Assembly (NCBI RefSeq): GCF_022678645.1
Contig: NZ_JALBWV010000036.1
Location: 1-64,000 of the forward strand
DNA: 64,000 bases
Direction of reading: 5' to 3'
Source of the DNA: Saccharopolyspora soli
Lineage (GTDB): Bacteria; Actinomycetota; Actinomycetes; Mycobacteriales; Pseudonocardiaceae
A model generated the notes under the pieces. It made no database searches. It saw nothing but the letters and a program-made list of their open reading frames with translations, and was not told where the DNA came from. The position numbers and the translations under genes were made by a program. Numbering within the stretch: the first letter of the stretch is position 1; each line of letters begins with the position of its first letter. Below, piece after piece: positions 43,122 through 51,859 of the stretch.

Positions 43122-44021
43122 GTGGCTGAGCAGTTGGAGATCGACGGGCGTCAGATCGAATTGTCCAATCCGGACAAGGTCTTCTACCCCGAGGACGGCT
43201 ACCGGAAGCGGGACGTGGTCGAGTACTTCCGGAGCGTGGCGGCCGTCATGATCGCGCACACCCGGAGCAAACCGCTGACGCTGCGCCGGTTCCCGGACGG
43301 CATCGCATCCAGCGGTTTCTTTCAGAAGGAGGCGTCGGACCACTTCCCGGACTGGGTGCGGGTGGTGACCGTGCCGCAACGCGGCGAGCCGGGGGCGGTG
43401 CACCACGTCGTCGCCGACGATGCCGCGACGGTGCTGTACCTGGCCAACCTTGCCTGCCTGGAGTTCCACGTCGGCCTGTCCACAGTGGATGATCTGGATC
43501 GGCCGATCCTGGCGGTGCTGGACCTGGATCCGCCGGACGGCGTCGAACTGGCCGAACTGCGCGCGGTGGTGGGACGGATGTGCGAGCGGTTCCGGGACGC
43601 CGGGCTGTCCCCGCGCGTGCAGGCGACCGGCGGACACGGCTTCCACATCGCCGCACCGTTGCGCGCCGAGCGGGGCTTCGACGAGGTCCGGTCCGCCATC
43701 CGGGAGCTGGCCGAGGAGGCGGCGTGGGACGAGCCGCAGCGGCTGACCGTCGAGCAGCGCAAGGCCAAGCGGGGCGACCGGATCTTCTTGGACACCAACC
43801 GCAACGCCTACGGCCAGACGATGATCGCGCCGTACTCGCTGCGGGCCCGACGGGGTGCCCCGGCCGCGACCCCGCTCGACCTCGACGAGGTCGCCCGCGT
43901 GACGCCGCAGTCCTACGGCCTGGCGAACATGGCGCGGCGGCTGGCGCAGAAGGACGACCCGTGGGCGGGCTTGGAGAACACGCGGTCCGGTAGCGACTTT
44001 CCGCATCCCGGCAGCAGCTGA
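43122..44021 (+). CDS. LigD-type polymerase domain protein
   Basis: 299 residues from GTG. It matches the archaeo-eukaryotic-primase-like polymerase domain of bacterial NHEJ ligase LigD: LSNPDKVFYPEDGYRKRDVVEYF, TLRRFPDGIASSGFFQKEASDHFPDW, the metal motif D134-L-D136 (AVLDLDPPDG), ATGGHGFHIAAPL and GDRIFLDTNRNAYGQTMIAPYSLRARRGAP. It stands alone: no ligase or 3'-phosphoesterase domain and no ku in the window. Such stand-alone PolDom proteins are common in actinomycetes and add ribonucleotides at broken ends or gaps. A weak ribosome binding site leaves the start slightly uncertain. Confidence 0.88.
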   Translation: MAEQLEIDGRQIELSNPDKVFYPEDGYRKRDVVEYFRSVAAVMIAHTRSKPLTLRRFPDGIASSGFFQKEASDHFPDWVRVVTVPQRGEPGAVHHVVADDAATVLYLANLACLEFHVGLSTVDDLDRPILAVLDLDPPDGVELAELRAVVGRMCERFRDAGLSPRVQATGGHGFHIAAPLRAERGFDEVRSAIRELAEEAAWDEPQRLTVEQRKAKRGDRIFLDTNRNAYGQTMIAPYSLRARRGAPAATPLDLDEVARVTPQSYGLANMARRLAQKDDPWAGLENTRSGSDFPHPGSS

Positions 44022-44079
44022 CGTGCGTGACGCGGCCTCCGCTCGGGTACGCCTGGTTAAAGCGCGAGGGGAGGGGACC

Positions 44080-44571
44080 GTGGAAGCCGAAATCACCCTC
44101 ATCGTGGACGGCGCCAAGCACCGGCTCACCGTCGACACGCGCACCACCGTGCTCGACGCCCTTCGAGAGCGGTTGGGGATCACCAGTCCGAAGAAAGGCT
44201 GCGATCACGGCCAGTGCGGCGCTTGCACCGTGCTGCTGGACGGCCGCCGGGTGAACAGCTGCTTGATGTTGGCGGCGGCCTACGACGACGCCGACATCCG
44301 CACCGCCGACGGACTCGCCGACGGCGACCTGCACCCGTTGCAGCGGGCGTTCATCGAGCACGACGCGTTCCAATGCGGATATTGCACGCCCGGCCAGGTG
44401 GTTTCGGCAGTGGGCGCGTTGGGCGAGATGCGCGATGGCGAGCCGAGCGCGGTCACCGACGAAGACGTCGGGTTGGCCGACGAGATCCGCGAGCGGATGA
44501 GCGGCAACCTGTGCCGCTGCGGTGCCTACGCCAACATCGTTCCGGCGATCGTGGAGGTGGCGCAGCGATGA
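44080..44571 (+). CDS. Molybdenum hydroxylase, [2Fe-2S] subunit
   Basis: 163 residues from GTG with GGGGAGGGG upstream. Plant-type cluster motif [21 protein letters not shown] and the second cluster CGYCTPGQ...CRCGAY are intact. It has no Tat signal, unlike E. coli PaoA, so the complex is cytoplasmic. First gene of a three-gene operon; it overlaps the next by ATGA. Confidence 0.92.
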   Translation: MEAEITLIVDGAKHRLTVDTRTTVLDALRERLGITSPKKGCDHGQCGACTVLLDGRRVNSCLMLAAAYDDADIRTADGLADGDLHPLQRAFIEHDAFQCGYCTPGQVVSAVGALGEMRDGEPSAVTDEDVGLADEIRERMSGNLCRCGAYANIVPAIVEVAQR

Positions 44572-45554
44572 AACCGTTCCGGTACCAGCACGTCGCCGAC
44601 GTGGACACCGCCGTCAGCACCCTCTCCGAAGCGCCCAACGCGGCGTTCCTGGCTGGCGGCACCAACCTGGTGGATCTGATGAAACTTGAGGTCGAGGTGC
44701 CGGACGTGCTGGTCGACGTCCGGCGGCTGACCTCCGACCGGATCGAACAGCACCCGGACTTCGTGCGCATCGGCGCTTCGGTCACCAACAGCACCCTGGC
44801 GGCCGACCCGGTGATCCGCGATCGGTTCCCGGTGCTGTCGCAGGCGGTCTTGGCGGGCGCGTCGGGACAGCTGCGCAACCTCGCCACCACCGGCGGGAAC
44901 CTGTTGCAGCGCACCAGGTGCGTGTACTTCCAGGACGTCACCACGCCGTGCAACAAGCGAGAACCGGGCACCGGGTGCCCGGCGCGGGAAGGCTTCCACC
45001 GCGAGCACGCGATACTCGGGGCGTCCGAATCGTGCATCGCCACGCACCCCTCCGACATGGCGGTGGCGCTGGCCGCGCTCGATGCGGTCGTCAACACCCG
45101 AGGTCCGCACGGAGACCGGGCGATTCCGCTGGTCGAGCTGCATCGGCTGCCCGGCGACGAGCCCGAGCGGGACACGATCCTGGAGCACGGTGAACTGATC
45201 ACCTCGGTCGACGTCCCGTTCCTGGAGTACGGCGCGCACTCCCGCTACCGCAAAGCACGGGACCGCGCCTCGTACGCCTTCGCGCTGGTGTCGGTGGCTG
45301 CGGTGCTCGATGCCCCCGACGACACCATCCGCGACATCCGGCTGGCGTTGGGCGGGGTCGCGCACAAGCCGTGGCGCGCGACGCGGGCGGAAGCGGCGCT
45401 GCGCGGGGTCAGCGCCTGCACGGCGGCCTTCCGCGAGGCGGCCGACGAAGAGCTCGCCGACGCCCGACCGCTGCCCGGCAACGAGTTCAAGATCCCGTTG
45501 ATGCGCAACATGATCGTCGGCATCCTCGCCGAACTGCTGGGGGTGTCGCGATGA
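44568..45554 (+). CDS. Molybdenum hydroxylase, FAD subunit with extra cluster motif
   Basis: 328 residues. FAD-binding [15 protein letters not shown] and [16 protein letters not shown] are typical of the medium subunit. It also carries the Cys-rich insert [20 protein letters not shown] followed by [19 protein letters not shown], which in E. coli PaoB binds a [4Fe-4S] cluster. So this is the PaoB/YagS subtype rather than a standard xanthine dehydrogenase subunit. Overlaps both neighbours by ATGA. Confidence 0.9.
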   Translation: MKPFRYQHVADVDTAVSTLSEAPNAAFLAGGTNLVDLMKLEVEVPDVLVDVRRLTSDRIEQHPDFVRIGASVTNSTLAADPVIRDRFPVLSQAVLAGASGQLRNLATTGGNLLQRTRCVYFQDVTTPCNKREPGTGCPAREGFHREHAILGASESCIATHPSDMAVALAALDAVVNTRGPHGDRAIPLVELHRLPGDEPERDTILEHGELITSVDVPFLEYGAHSRYRKARDRASYAFALVSVAAVLDAPDDTIRDIRLALGGVAHKPWRATRAEAALRGVSACTAAFREAADEELADARPLPGNEFKIPLMRNMIVGILAELLGVSR

Positions 45555-47638
45555 CCGTCACGACCGGCCTGATCGGCGCCCCGGTCGACCGCATCGACGG
45601 TGCCGAGAAGGTGCGCGGAGCCGCGCTGTACGCTGCCGAGCACCCCTTCGACCGGCCGGTTCACCTGTACCCGCTGCAAGCCGATATCGCGCTGGGCCGG
45701 ATCACCGGTATCGACACCGCGGAGGCGCTGGCCGAACCGGGTGTGGTCGGCGTGCTGACCCACGAGAACGCGCCGCGACTGGCCATCACCCAGGACGCCG
45801 AGCTGGCGATCCTGCAGTCGCCGGAGGTCGCTTTCCGCGGCCAGTTCATCGGCGGTGTGCTGGCCGAGAGCGCGGAAGTCGCGCGCCGCGCGGCGAGCCT
45901 GGTGCGGCCGAGCTACGAGCAGCACGCGCACGACGTCTCGCTGCACCCGGCCCGCCCGGACCTGGTCGAACCGGCGGAGCTCAACGGCGGCTTCCAGACC
46001 GACACCGCCGACGGCGATGTGGACGGCGCGTGGGCCGCCGCGCCGGTGCGCCTCGACGCCACGTACACGACGCCGCAGGAGCACAACAACCCGCTGGAGC
46101 CGCACGCCACCATCGCCGTGTGGTCCGATGGCGAACTCACCCTCTACGACTCCACGCAGGGCGTGCACTGGGTGCGCGACACGATCGCGGTGCTGTTCGG
46201 CATGGACCCGCAGCGGGTCCACGTGGTCTGCCCGCACGTCGGGGGCGGCTTCGGCTCGAAGGGACTGCCGCACGCGCACGTGGTGCTGGCCGCGATGGCC
46301 GCGCAACTCGTCGTGCCGCGTCCGGTGAAGGTCGTGTTGACCAGGCAGCAGATGTTCTCGGTGGTCGGCTACCGCACCGGCACCATCCAGCGGATCCGGC
46401 TGGGCAGCGACGCCACCGGCCGGTTGACCGCGATCAGCCACGACGTGGTCGAGCAGACCTCCCGGATCAAGGAGTTCGCCGAGCAGACCGCCGTGCCGAC
46501 CCGCGTCATGTACGCCGCGCCGAACCGGCGCACCACCCACCGGCTGGTCGAACTCGACGTCCCGGTGCCGAGTTGGATGCGCGCACCCGGCGAAGCGCCG
46601 GGCATGTTCGGCCTGGAGACGGCCGTGGACGAGATGGCGATCGCCTGCGGGCTGGACCCCGTCGAGTTCCGCATCCGCAACGAGCCGGACACCGACCCCG
46701 AGACCGGTCGGCCGTTCTCCAGCCGGAACCTGGTCGCCTGCCTGCGCGAGGGCGCCGCGCGGTTCGGCTGGTGGGAGCGGGATCCGACGCCGCGCGCCCG
46801 GCGGGACGGGTCCTGGCTGGTGGGGACCGGGGTGGCCGCCTCGACCTATCCGGTGTTCACCATGGCGGGCTCGCGGGCCACCATCCGGGCCCGACCGGAC
46901 GGCCGGTACCGGGTGCTCATCGGCGCGGCGGACATCGGCACCGGAGCTTGGACGGCGCTCACCCAGATCGCCGCTGATGCGCTGGACGTCGGGATGGACG
47001 ACGTGCTGTTGAGCATCGGCGACACCGACCTGCCGTACGCCTCCGGTGCGGGCGGCTCGACCGGGATCATGTGCTGGGGTTCGGCGATCGTGGACGCGGC
47101 CCGCCAACTGCGCACCCGACTGCCGAACGGTGAGCCGATCCCCGACGAGGGCGTCGAGGTCACCGGAGCGATCCCGGACAACCCCTACACCGGGCAGCTC
47201 GCGATGCACAGCTTCGGCGCGCAGTTCGCCGAGGTCCGGGTGTGCGCCGACACCGGTGAGGTGCGGGTGCCGCGGCTGCTGGGGATCTTCGCGGTCGGCC
47301 GGATGATCAACGCCAAGACCGGTCGGTCGCAGCTGCTGGGCGGGATGACGATGGGGTTGTCGATGGCGCTGCACGAGCACAGCGTTGTCGACCCCCGCTT
47401 CGGGCACGTGGTCAACCACGACTTCGCGGAGTACCACATCCCGACCAACGCCGACGTCGGCAGCATCGAAGTGGACTGGATCCAGGAGTCCGATCCGTAC
47501 GTGAACCCGATGGGGGCCAAGGGAATCGGCGAACTCGGCATCGTGGGCACGGCGGCGGCGATCGCCAACGCGGCGCATCACGCCACCGGAGTCCGGGTCC
47601 GAGACCTACCGATCACCCTGGACAAGTTCCTGACCTGA
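45551..47638 (+). CDS. Molybdenum hydroxylase, molybdopterin subunit (PaoC/XDH family)
   Basis: 695 residues. Contains the aldehyde oxidase/XDH a-b hammerhead start ([24 protein letters not shown]), [12 protein letters not shown], the MoCo-binding [30 protein letters not shown] and the active-site Glu in [13 protein letters not shown]. The length and motif set fit PaoC/YagR-type enzymes, which oxidise aldehydes or aromatic heterocycles. Its last 33 bases overlap the end of the convergent SGNH gene. The substrate is not readable. Confidence 0.9.
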   Translation: MTVTTGLIGAPVDRIDGAEKVRGAALYAAEHPFDRPVHLYPLQADIALGRITGIDTAEALAEPGVVGVLTHENAPRLAITQDAELAILQSPEVAFRGQFIGGVLAESAEVARRAASLVRPSYEQHAHDVSLHPARPDLVEPAELNGGFQTDTADGDVDGAWAAAPVRLDATYTTPQEHNNPLEPHATIAVWSDGELTLYDSTQGVHWVRDTIAVLFGMDPQRVHVVCPHVGGGFGSKGLPHAHVVLAAMAAQLVVPRPVKVVLTRQQMFSVVGYRTGTIQRIRLGSDATGRLTAISHDVVEQTSRIKEFAEQTAVPTRVMYAAPNRRTTHRLVELDVPVPSWMRAPGEAPGMFGLETAVDEMAIACGLDPVEFRIRNEPDTDPETGRPFSSRNLVACLREGAARFGWWERDPTPRARRDGSWLVGTGVAASTYPVFTMAGSRATIRARPDGRYRVLIGAADIGTGAWTALTQIAADALDVGMDDVLLSIGDTDLPYASGAGGSTGIMCWGSAIVDAARQLRTRLPNGEPIPDEGVEVTGAIPDNPYTGQLAMHSFGAQFAEVRVCADTGEVRVPRLLGIFAVGRMINAKTGRSQLLGGMTMGLSMALHEHSVVDPRFGHVVNHDFAEYHIPTNADVGSIEVDWIQESDPYVNPMGAKGIGELGIVGTAAAIANAAHHATGVRVRDLPITLDKFLT

Positions 47639-48490
47639 CGGCCCGGAACCGCGTACGCCGGAGTGGCGCCGGAAGTCCGCAGCGCTGAGCGGGGTGGGCT
47701 CGCGCCGCCGCAGCGCGTCCCGGACCAGCGTTGTGAGGGCGTACCGGGCGAGGTCGTGGCCGCGTCCGAACAGCCACGGCAGTCCTTTGGCGACCAGCCA
47801 CCGGAAGTGGTCGAAACCGCTGGCCCGCGCCCCGCCGGAGCATTCCAGCGAGACCTCGCCGGGCACCGCCAGCCCGGCCGCGCCGAGCCGGTCGGCGAAG
47901 GCAGCGGCCAGCATGCGATGCCCGAGCTCGGACGGGTGCAACCGGTCGACACTCCACGCCTCCGGCCGGTACACGCCGGGCAGTCGGTCCAGATCCACGA
48001 CACCGGCGGCGTGTTCCTCGGCGACCGCCGCCAAGATCCGGTTGAGCTCGCCGATCCGCCTGGTCAGCGCGTGCCGCAGCGGTCCGGGCAGCCGGAAGAC
48101 CCGGCTGTGGTCGTGGTAGCGGATCGTCACGACGACCGTTCCCGCGGTGGTGAGGGCGTGCACCACGGCGTTGAGCTGCTGCCGCAACAGCGTCGCGTCG
48201 AAGTCGGAGCGCATCGTGTCGTTCATCCCGACCATCAGCACGGCGGCATCCGGCGCGGCGTGCAACGCGGCCGGGAGTTGGGTGTCGTGCACGGCTGCGA
48301 CGCGTGCCCCGCTGGTCGCCAAGTTCGCCAGCCGCGCCGCCCCGAGCGCGTCGGCGAGCAACGGCGCGAATCCGCGCCACCGCCCGCCGATCACCGGGTC
48401 GCCGATGCCCACGGCGACCGAGTCGCCGAGGACCGCGAGGGTGCGTGCTCTTCGCGGACCGGGCCAGTCCGCCGTGATCGCGTCCTGCAC
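47606..48490 (-). CDS. SGNH/GDSL-type hydrolase
   Basis: 294 residues. Block I VLGDSVAVGIGDP (Ser nucleophile in GDSV), block II Gly (TSGARV), block III VGMNDTMRS and block V DRLHPSELGHRMLA give a full SGNH set, so esterase or lipase activity is likely. No signal peptide. The C-terminal ~80 residues (GLPWLFGRGHDLARYALTTL) are an extension of unknown role. Overlaps the molybdenum subunit gene tail-to-tail by 33 bases. Confidence 0.85.
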   Translation of the reverse strand: MQDAITADWPGPRRARTLAVLGDSVAVGIGDPVIGGRWRGFAPLLADALGAARLANLATSGARVAAVHDTQLPAALHAAPDAAVLMVGMNDTMRSDFDATLLRQQLNAVVHALTTAGTVVVTIRYHDHSRVFRLPGPLRHALTRRIGELNRILAAVAEEHAAGVVDLDRLPGVYRPEAWSVDRLHPSELGHRMLAAAFADRLGAAGLAVPGEVSLECSGGARASGFDHFRWLVAKGLPWLFGRGHDLARYALTTLVRDALRRREPTPLSAADFRRHSGVRGSGPSGQELVQGDR

Positions 48491-48581
48491 CCGATCATCG
48501 TGATCGCCGTTCGTCCTGCGGCGGTAAGGCCGCGGTGACCAGTCGGCGACCGCTGGGCGAAGAATCGGCGGTGTTGGGCCA

Positions 48582-48968
48582 TCAGAGGTAGTCAGCGCGG
48601 TAGGACTTGTCCGGCCAGAACGGCCATTCCTCGAACGCTCGGCATTTCCCGTTGGGATCGAACCGCAGGATCCACAGGTCTCGGTACTCCTGCGGCACCG
48701 AGCCGCCGTACCGGACTTCGACCCGCACCACCGCGGTGTCGCCGTCGACGGCCACCACGCGGCTGGTCAGCTGGAACTCCTCGTCCGGCCCGTGGCGTTC
48801 GGCCTCCCACATCCGCGCGATGGCGGACAGACCGGCGACGGGCGCCCGGTACGGGGCCTGCTGATAAGTCGCGTCCGAGGTGAAGATCTCGGCGAGCAGG
48901 TCGGTACCCGGCGCCCGCCACGCGCGCTCGTACTCCACGACCCACGCATCCACTCGCTCTCGGTCCAT
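48582..48968 (-). CDS. SnoaL-like / NTF2-fold protein
   Basis: 128 residues from MDRERVDAWVVEYERAWRAPG. The cone-shaped NTF2 fold pattern is visible (LLAEIFTSDATYQQAPYRAPVAGLSAIARMWEAERHGPDEEFQLTSRVVAVDGDTAVVRVEVRY). These are small cyclase/isomerase-like or scaffold proteins. Start taken at this Met by family length; an upstream extension exists in frame. A family-1 hairpin lies 128 bases upstream. Confidence 0.75.
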   Translation of the reverse strand: MDRERVDAWVVEYERAWRAPGTDLLAEIFTSDATYQQAPYRAPVAGLSAIARMWEAERHGPDEEFQLTSRVVAVDGDTAVVRVEVRYGGSVPQEYRDLWILRFDPNGKCRAFEEWPFWPDKSYRADYL

Positions 48969-49095
48969 GACCTGAAGAGTCTGGCAGCCACGAAGTGCTC
49001 GCGCAGCGAGCAACCGCCCACCAGCCTCGCTACCCGACGCTGAACCCGCCGCACCACAGCGCGAGTCGCACCCGCGTTCCTCCGATCGGTGAGGA

Positions 49096-49143
49096 GTGAA
49101 GGGCACCTTTTACCGGCATAGCTGGTAAAAGGTGGCCCTTCAC
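49096..49143. repeat. Family-1 intergenic hairpin, copy 4
   Basis: Arms 49096-49116 and 49122-49143 (one extra G on the right) around CATAG; GTGAAGGGCACC and its complement form the base. It lies 72 bases past the larC stop on the minus strand and can terminate the lar operon. Confidence 0.75.
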
Positions 49144-49214
49144 CTCGCCCTTATCGTGTGAATCGGCGGCGTTGGTTGCGGTCGCGGAGTGCGTTGCCGG
49201 TTGTCAGCCGCGGT

Positions 49215-50369
49215 TTATTGGGGTGGAGCTTCGGCGAGGGCTTGGGTGGCGACCGTGCGTAGCGGGCGGCCGAGGGACTTCGCCGCCGCCGCGACGTCTT
49301 CGTGTTCCGGTTTGGTTTGCCAGGGGCCGTGTTTGAGGCGGATCTCGTGGCCTTCGACCGTGACCGTCGTGGTGTGGCGGGGCAGGGCTTGGCGGTCCAC
49401 CGCGTGGTGGCGGATGCCGAGGCTGCCCGTCTCGGAGAGGACCAGCTCGGCCAGTTCCGCCTGCTGCTCGGGTCGGCAAAGCACGTGCAGCACGTGCGCC
49501 GGGCGGGACTTCTTCATCGTCGCCGGTGTCGTCCAGATATCCGCCGCACCGGCTTCCAGGGCCCGGTCGAGCAGGTGCCCCAGCAACTCGCCGGTGACAT
49601 CGTCCACATTGCACTCCAGCACGACCATCGGTTCGGTCGGTTCGGTCGGTTCGGCGCCCAGCGGCGCACCGAGGGTCGCCGAGAGCACGTTGGGGCGCTG
49701 CGGAAAACGACGCGTGCCAGCGCCGTAGGCGGTGTCCTGCACGGTCATGGCCGGGGGCGGGGTGAACCGCGTGCCGATCGCTTGCAGCAGGGCGGCACCG
49801 GTCGGCGTGACCGTCTCGCCCGGCAGGTCAGTGCCGACAACGGCCGCGCCGCGCAGCAGTTTCAGGGTGGCGGGGGCAGGAGCTGGCAGCACTCCGTGAC
49901 TGCACCGCACTGTCCCGCTGCCCAGCGCCAGCGGCGCGGAATGCACTGCGGTGACGTCCAATGCGTGCAGCGCGGCGGCCACACCGACGGTGTCCACGAC
50001 CGTGTCGAGCCCGCCGATCTCGTGCAGGTGCACGTCGTCCGGGTGCTGGCCGTGCAGAGCGCCTTCCACCTCGGCGATCGCTGTGATAGCCGCAACGGCC
50101 AACGTCGCCACCGGTTCGGGCTGCGCCTGTCGGACACGCGCGATGAGTTCCGAGGCATGACGTTCCGTGCTGGTGTCCTCGACGTCGACCACGGCCTTCG
50201 TCGCCGCGATGCGGTCCACCTGCACCGCCTCCGTGGACAGCCGCCAGCCCCGCAGCCCCGTCGACTCGATGGCCGCGCGCACCTGGTCCAGCGGTGCGCC
50301 CAGGCCGAGCAGCGCGCCGAGCAGCATGTCCCCGGAGACACCGGTGACCGGGTTGAGCCAGAGGATCAT
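49215..50369 (-). CDS. larC: Nickel-pincer cofactor biosynthesis protein LarC
   Basis: 384 residues from MILWLNPVTGVSGDMLLGALLGLG, the LarC N-terminal signature. Later HLHEIGGLDTVVDTVGVAAAL, ECNVDDVTGELLGHLLDRAL and MKKSRPAHVLHVLC are conserved LarC segments. LarC inserts nickel into the pyridinium-3,5-bisthiocarboxylic acid mononucleotide. In Lactobacillus larC is split (C1/C2) by a programmed frameshift; here it is one frame. Overlaps larB by ATGA. Confidence 0.93.
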   Translation of the reverse strand: MILWLNPVTGVSGDMLLGALLGLGAPLDQVRAAIESTGLRGWRLSTEAVQVDRIAATKAVVDVEDTSTERHASELIARVRQAQPEPVATLAVAAITAIAEVEGALHGQHPDDVHLHEIGGLDTVVDTVGVAAALHALDVTAVHSAPLALGSGTVRCSHGVLPAPAPATLKLLRGAAVVGTDLPGETVTPTGAALLQAIGTRFTPPPAMTVQDTAYGAGTRRFPQRPNVLSATLGAPLGAEPTEPTEPMVVLECNVDDVTGELLGHLLDRALEAGAADIWTTPATMKKSRPAHVLHVLCRPEQQAELAELVLSETGSLGIRHHAVDRQALPRHTTTVTVEGHEIRLKHGPWQTKPEHEDVAAAAKSLGRPLRTVATQALAEAPPQ

Positions 50370-51034
50370 CGGGGTCTCGCCACCGTGTGCGCCAGCCGGT
50401 GCGCGGCCATCGCCGCGGCGAAGCCGGAATCGATGTTGACCACCGTGAGCCCTGCCGCGCAGGAGGTCAGCATGGCCAGCAGCGCCGTCACGCCCTCCAA
50501 CGCGGCGCCGTAACCGGTGGAGGTGGGCAGCGCGATCACCGGGCAGGCCACCAGGCCGCCGACGGCGCTGGCCAGCGCGCCCTCCATGCCCGCAACCACG
50601 ATCACCGCGTCCGCCCGGCCGAGTTCGTCGCGCACCGCCAGCAAGCGGTGGACACCGGCGACGCCGACATCGCGGACCACCTGGACCGACAGCCCGATCG
50701 CGGTCGCCACCGCCTCGGCCTCGGCGGCCACCGGCCAGTCCGAAGTGCCCGCCGTGGCGATGCAGACCCGGAACGAGCCGGGGGCGGCCGGACGCCACAC
50801 CAGCAGCCGCGCGGTTTCGTGGTAGGTCCCGCCGGGCACCTGGACCGCCGCGGCGACATCGGCTTCGACGCGGGTCACCAGCACCGGCCCGGTGCTGCGG
50901 GAGAGGAGTTCGGTGACGATGCCCGCGATCTCCGCCGGTTGTTTGCCGGGCGCGTAGACCACCTCGGGGAGCCCCTGCCGGGACTCCCGATCGGTGTCCA
51001 CCCGCGCGTAACCGAGGTTGGTGAAACCGGTCAT
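50366..51034 (-). CDS. larB: Nickel-pincer cofactor biosynthesis protein LarB
   Basis: 222 residues, PurE-like C-terminal half: GTSDWPVAAEAEAVATAIG, VRDVGVAGVHRLLAV, VVAGMEGALASAVGGLVACPVIALPTSTGYGA. LarB carboxylates and adenylates nicotinic acid adenine dinucleotide as the first step of cofactor synthesis. ATGA overlaps on both sides (larE and larC). The N-terminal DTDRESRQGLPEVVYAPGKQ is also typical. Confidence 0.93.
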   Translation of the reverse strand: MTGFTNLGYARVDTDRESRQGLPEVVYAPGKQPAEIAGIVTELLSRSTGPVLVTRVEADVAAAVQVPGGTYHETARLLVWRPAAPGSFRVCIATAGTSDWPVAAEAEAVATAIGLSVQVVRDVGVAGVHRLLAVRDELGRADAVIVVAGMEGALASAVGGLVACPVIALPTSTGYGAALEGVTALLAMLTSCAAGLTVVNIDSGFAAAMAAHRLAHTVARPR

Positions 51035-51855
51035 GACGCGGTCCGGGTCGGTAGCAGCGGCAGCAACACGTTCATCCGTCCACTTTGGAACCCCGCCATG
51101 TCCAGCGCGCAGAACTCGAATCCGGCGCCGCGCACCGCGTGATCCAGCTCGACGTGCAGCGCCGCGGCCCGGTCGATGTCGGCGGCCGGCACCTCCAGCC
51201 GGGCTACCGTGCCCTGGCCGTGCGCCCGCACCCGGCAGACCTCGAAGCCCAGGCCGTGCACCGCCGCCTCGGCGCGCTCGATGCGGCCGAGCACCTCCGG
51301 AGTCACCGGGTCGCCGTAGGCCACCCGCGAAGCCAGGCAGGCCGCCGCAGGTTTGTCCGCAGTGGACAGACCGAGTTCCTGGCTGGCCCGGCGAACAGCG
51401 TCCTTGCTCAGCCCGGCATCCACCATCGGCGCGATCGCGCCACGCTGCGCGGCGGCCTGCTGACCCGGCCGGTGATCGCCGAGGTCGTCCAGGTTGGTGC
51501 CCAGCGCGATGCGCGCGCCCATCGTCGCGGCGAGCGGTTCGAGCGCGTCGAACAGCGCGGATTTGCAGTGGTAGCAGCGGTTTCCGTCGTTGGCGGCGTA
51601 CTCCGGCCGATCCGCCTCGTCGGTGCAGACCTCGACGTGCGCGAAGCCCTGGCTGCGGGCGAAGTCCTTGGCCTGCTGCCGCTCAGCGGCGGCGAGGCTC
51701 GGCGAGACGGCGGTGACCGCGAGCATCCGCGAGCCCAGCACCTCGTGCGCCACCACCGCCAGCAGCGCCGAGTCCACACCGCCGGAGAACGCCACCACCA
51801 GCGCTTCCTCCGCGCCGAGCCGGTCCCGGAGGCGGTCGAGTTCGGGGACGCTCAC
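51031..51855 (-). CDS. larE: Nickel-pincer cofactor sulfur-insertion protein LarE
   Basis: 274 residues from a GTG (AGGAG 9 bases upstream). PP-loop ATPase SGGVDSALLA (~residues 21-30), the NRCYHCKSALFDAL motif and KPAAACLASRVAYGD are the LarE family signatures. LarE activates the cofactor precursor with ATP and delivers sulfur. Begins 4 bases after the larA stop and overlaps larB by ATGA, so the four genes form one operon in the order larA-E-B-C. Confidence 0.93.
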   Translation of the reverse strand: MSVPELDRLRDRLGAEEALVVAFSGGVDSALLAVVAHEVLGSRMLAVTAVSPSLAAAERQQAKDFARSQGFAHVEVCTDEADRPEYAANDGNRCYHCKSALFDALEPLAATMGARIALGTNLDDLGDHRPGQQAAAQRGAIAPMVDAGLSKDAVRRASQELGLSTADKPAAACLASRVAYGDPVTPEVLGRIERAEAAVHGLGFEVCRVRAHGQGTVARLEVPAADIDRAAALHVELDHAVRGAGFEFCALDMAGFQSGRMNVLLPLLPTRTAS

Positions 51856-51859
51856 GGGT

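Noticed and set aside
45245-47581. 778-codon minus-strand open frame
   Set aside because: Antisense to the molybdopterin and FAD subunit genes, which carry clear conserved motifs. The antisense product is low-complexity Arg/Gly/Val-rich with no recognisable domain.
8860-49143. Repeat hairpins considered as CRISPR repeats
   Set aside because: They are kilobases apart, palindromic along their whole length, lie singly at gene ends, and no cas genes are present.
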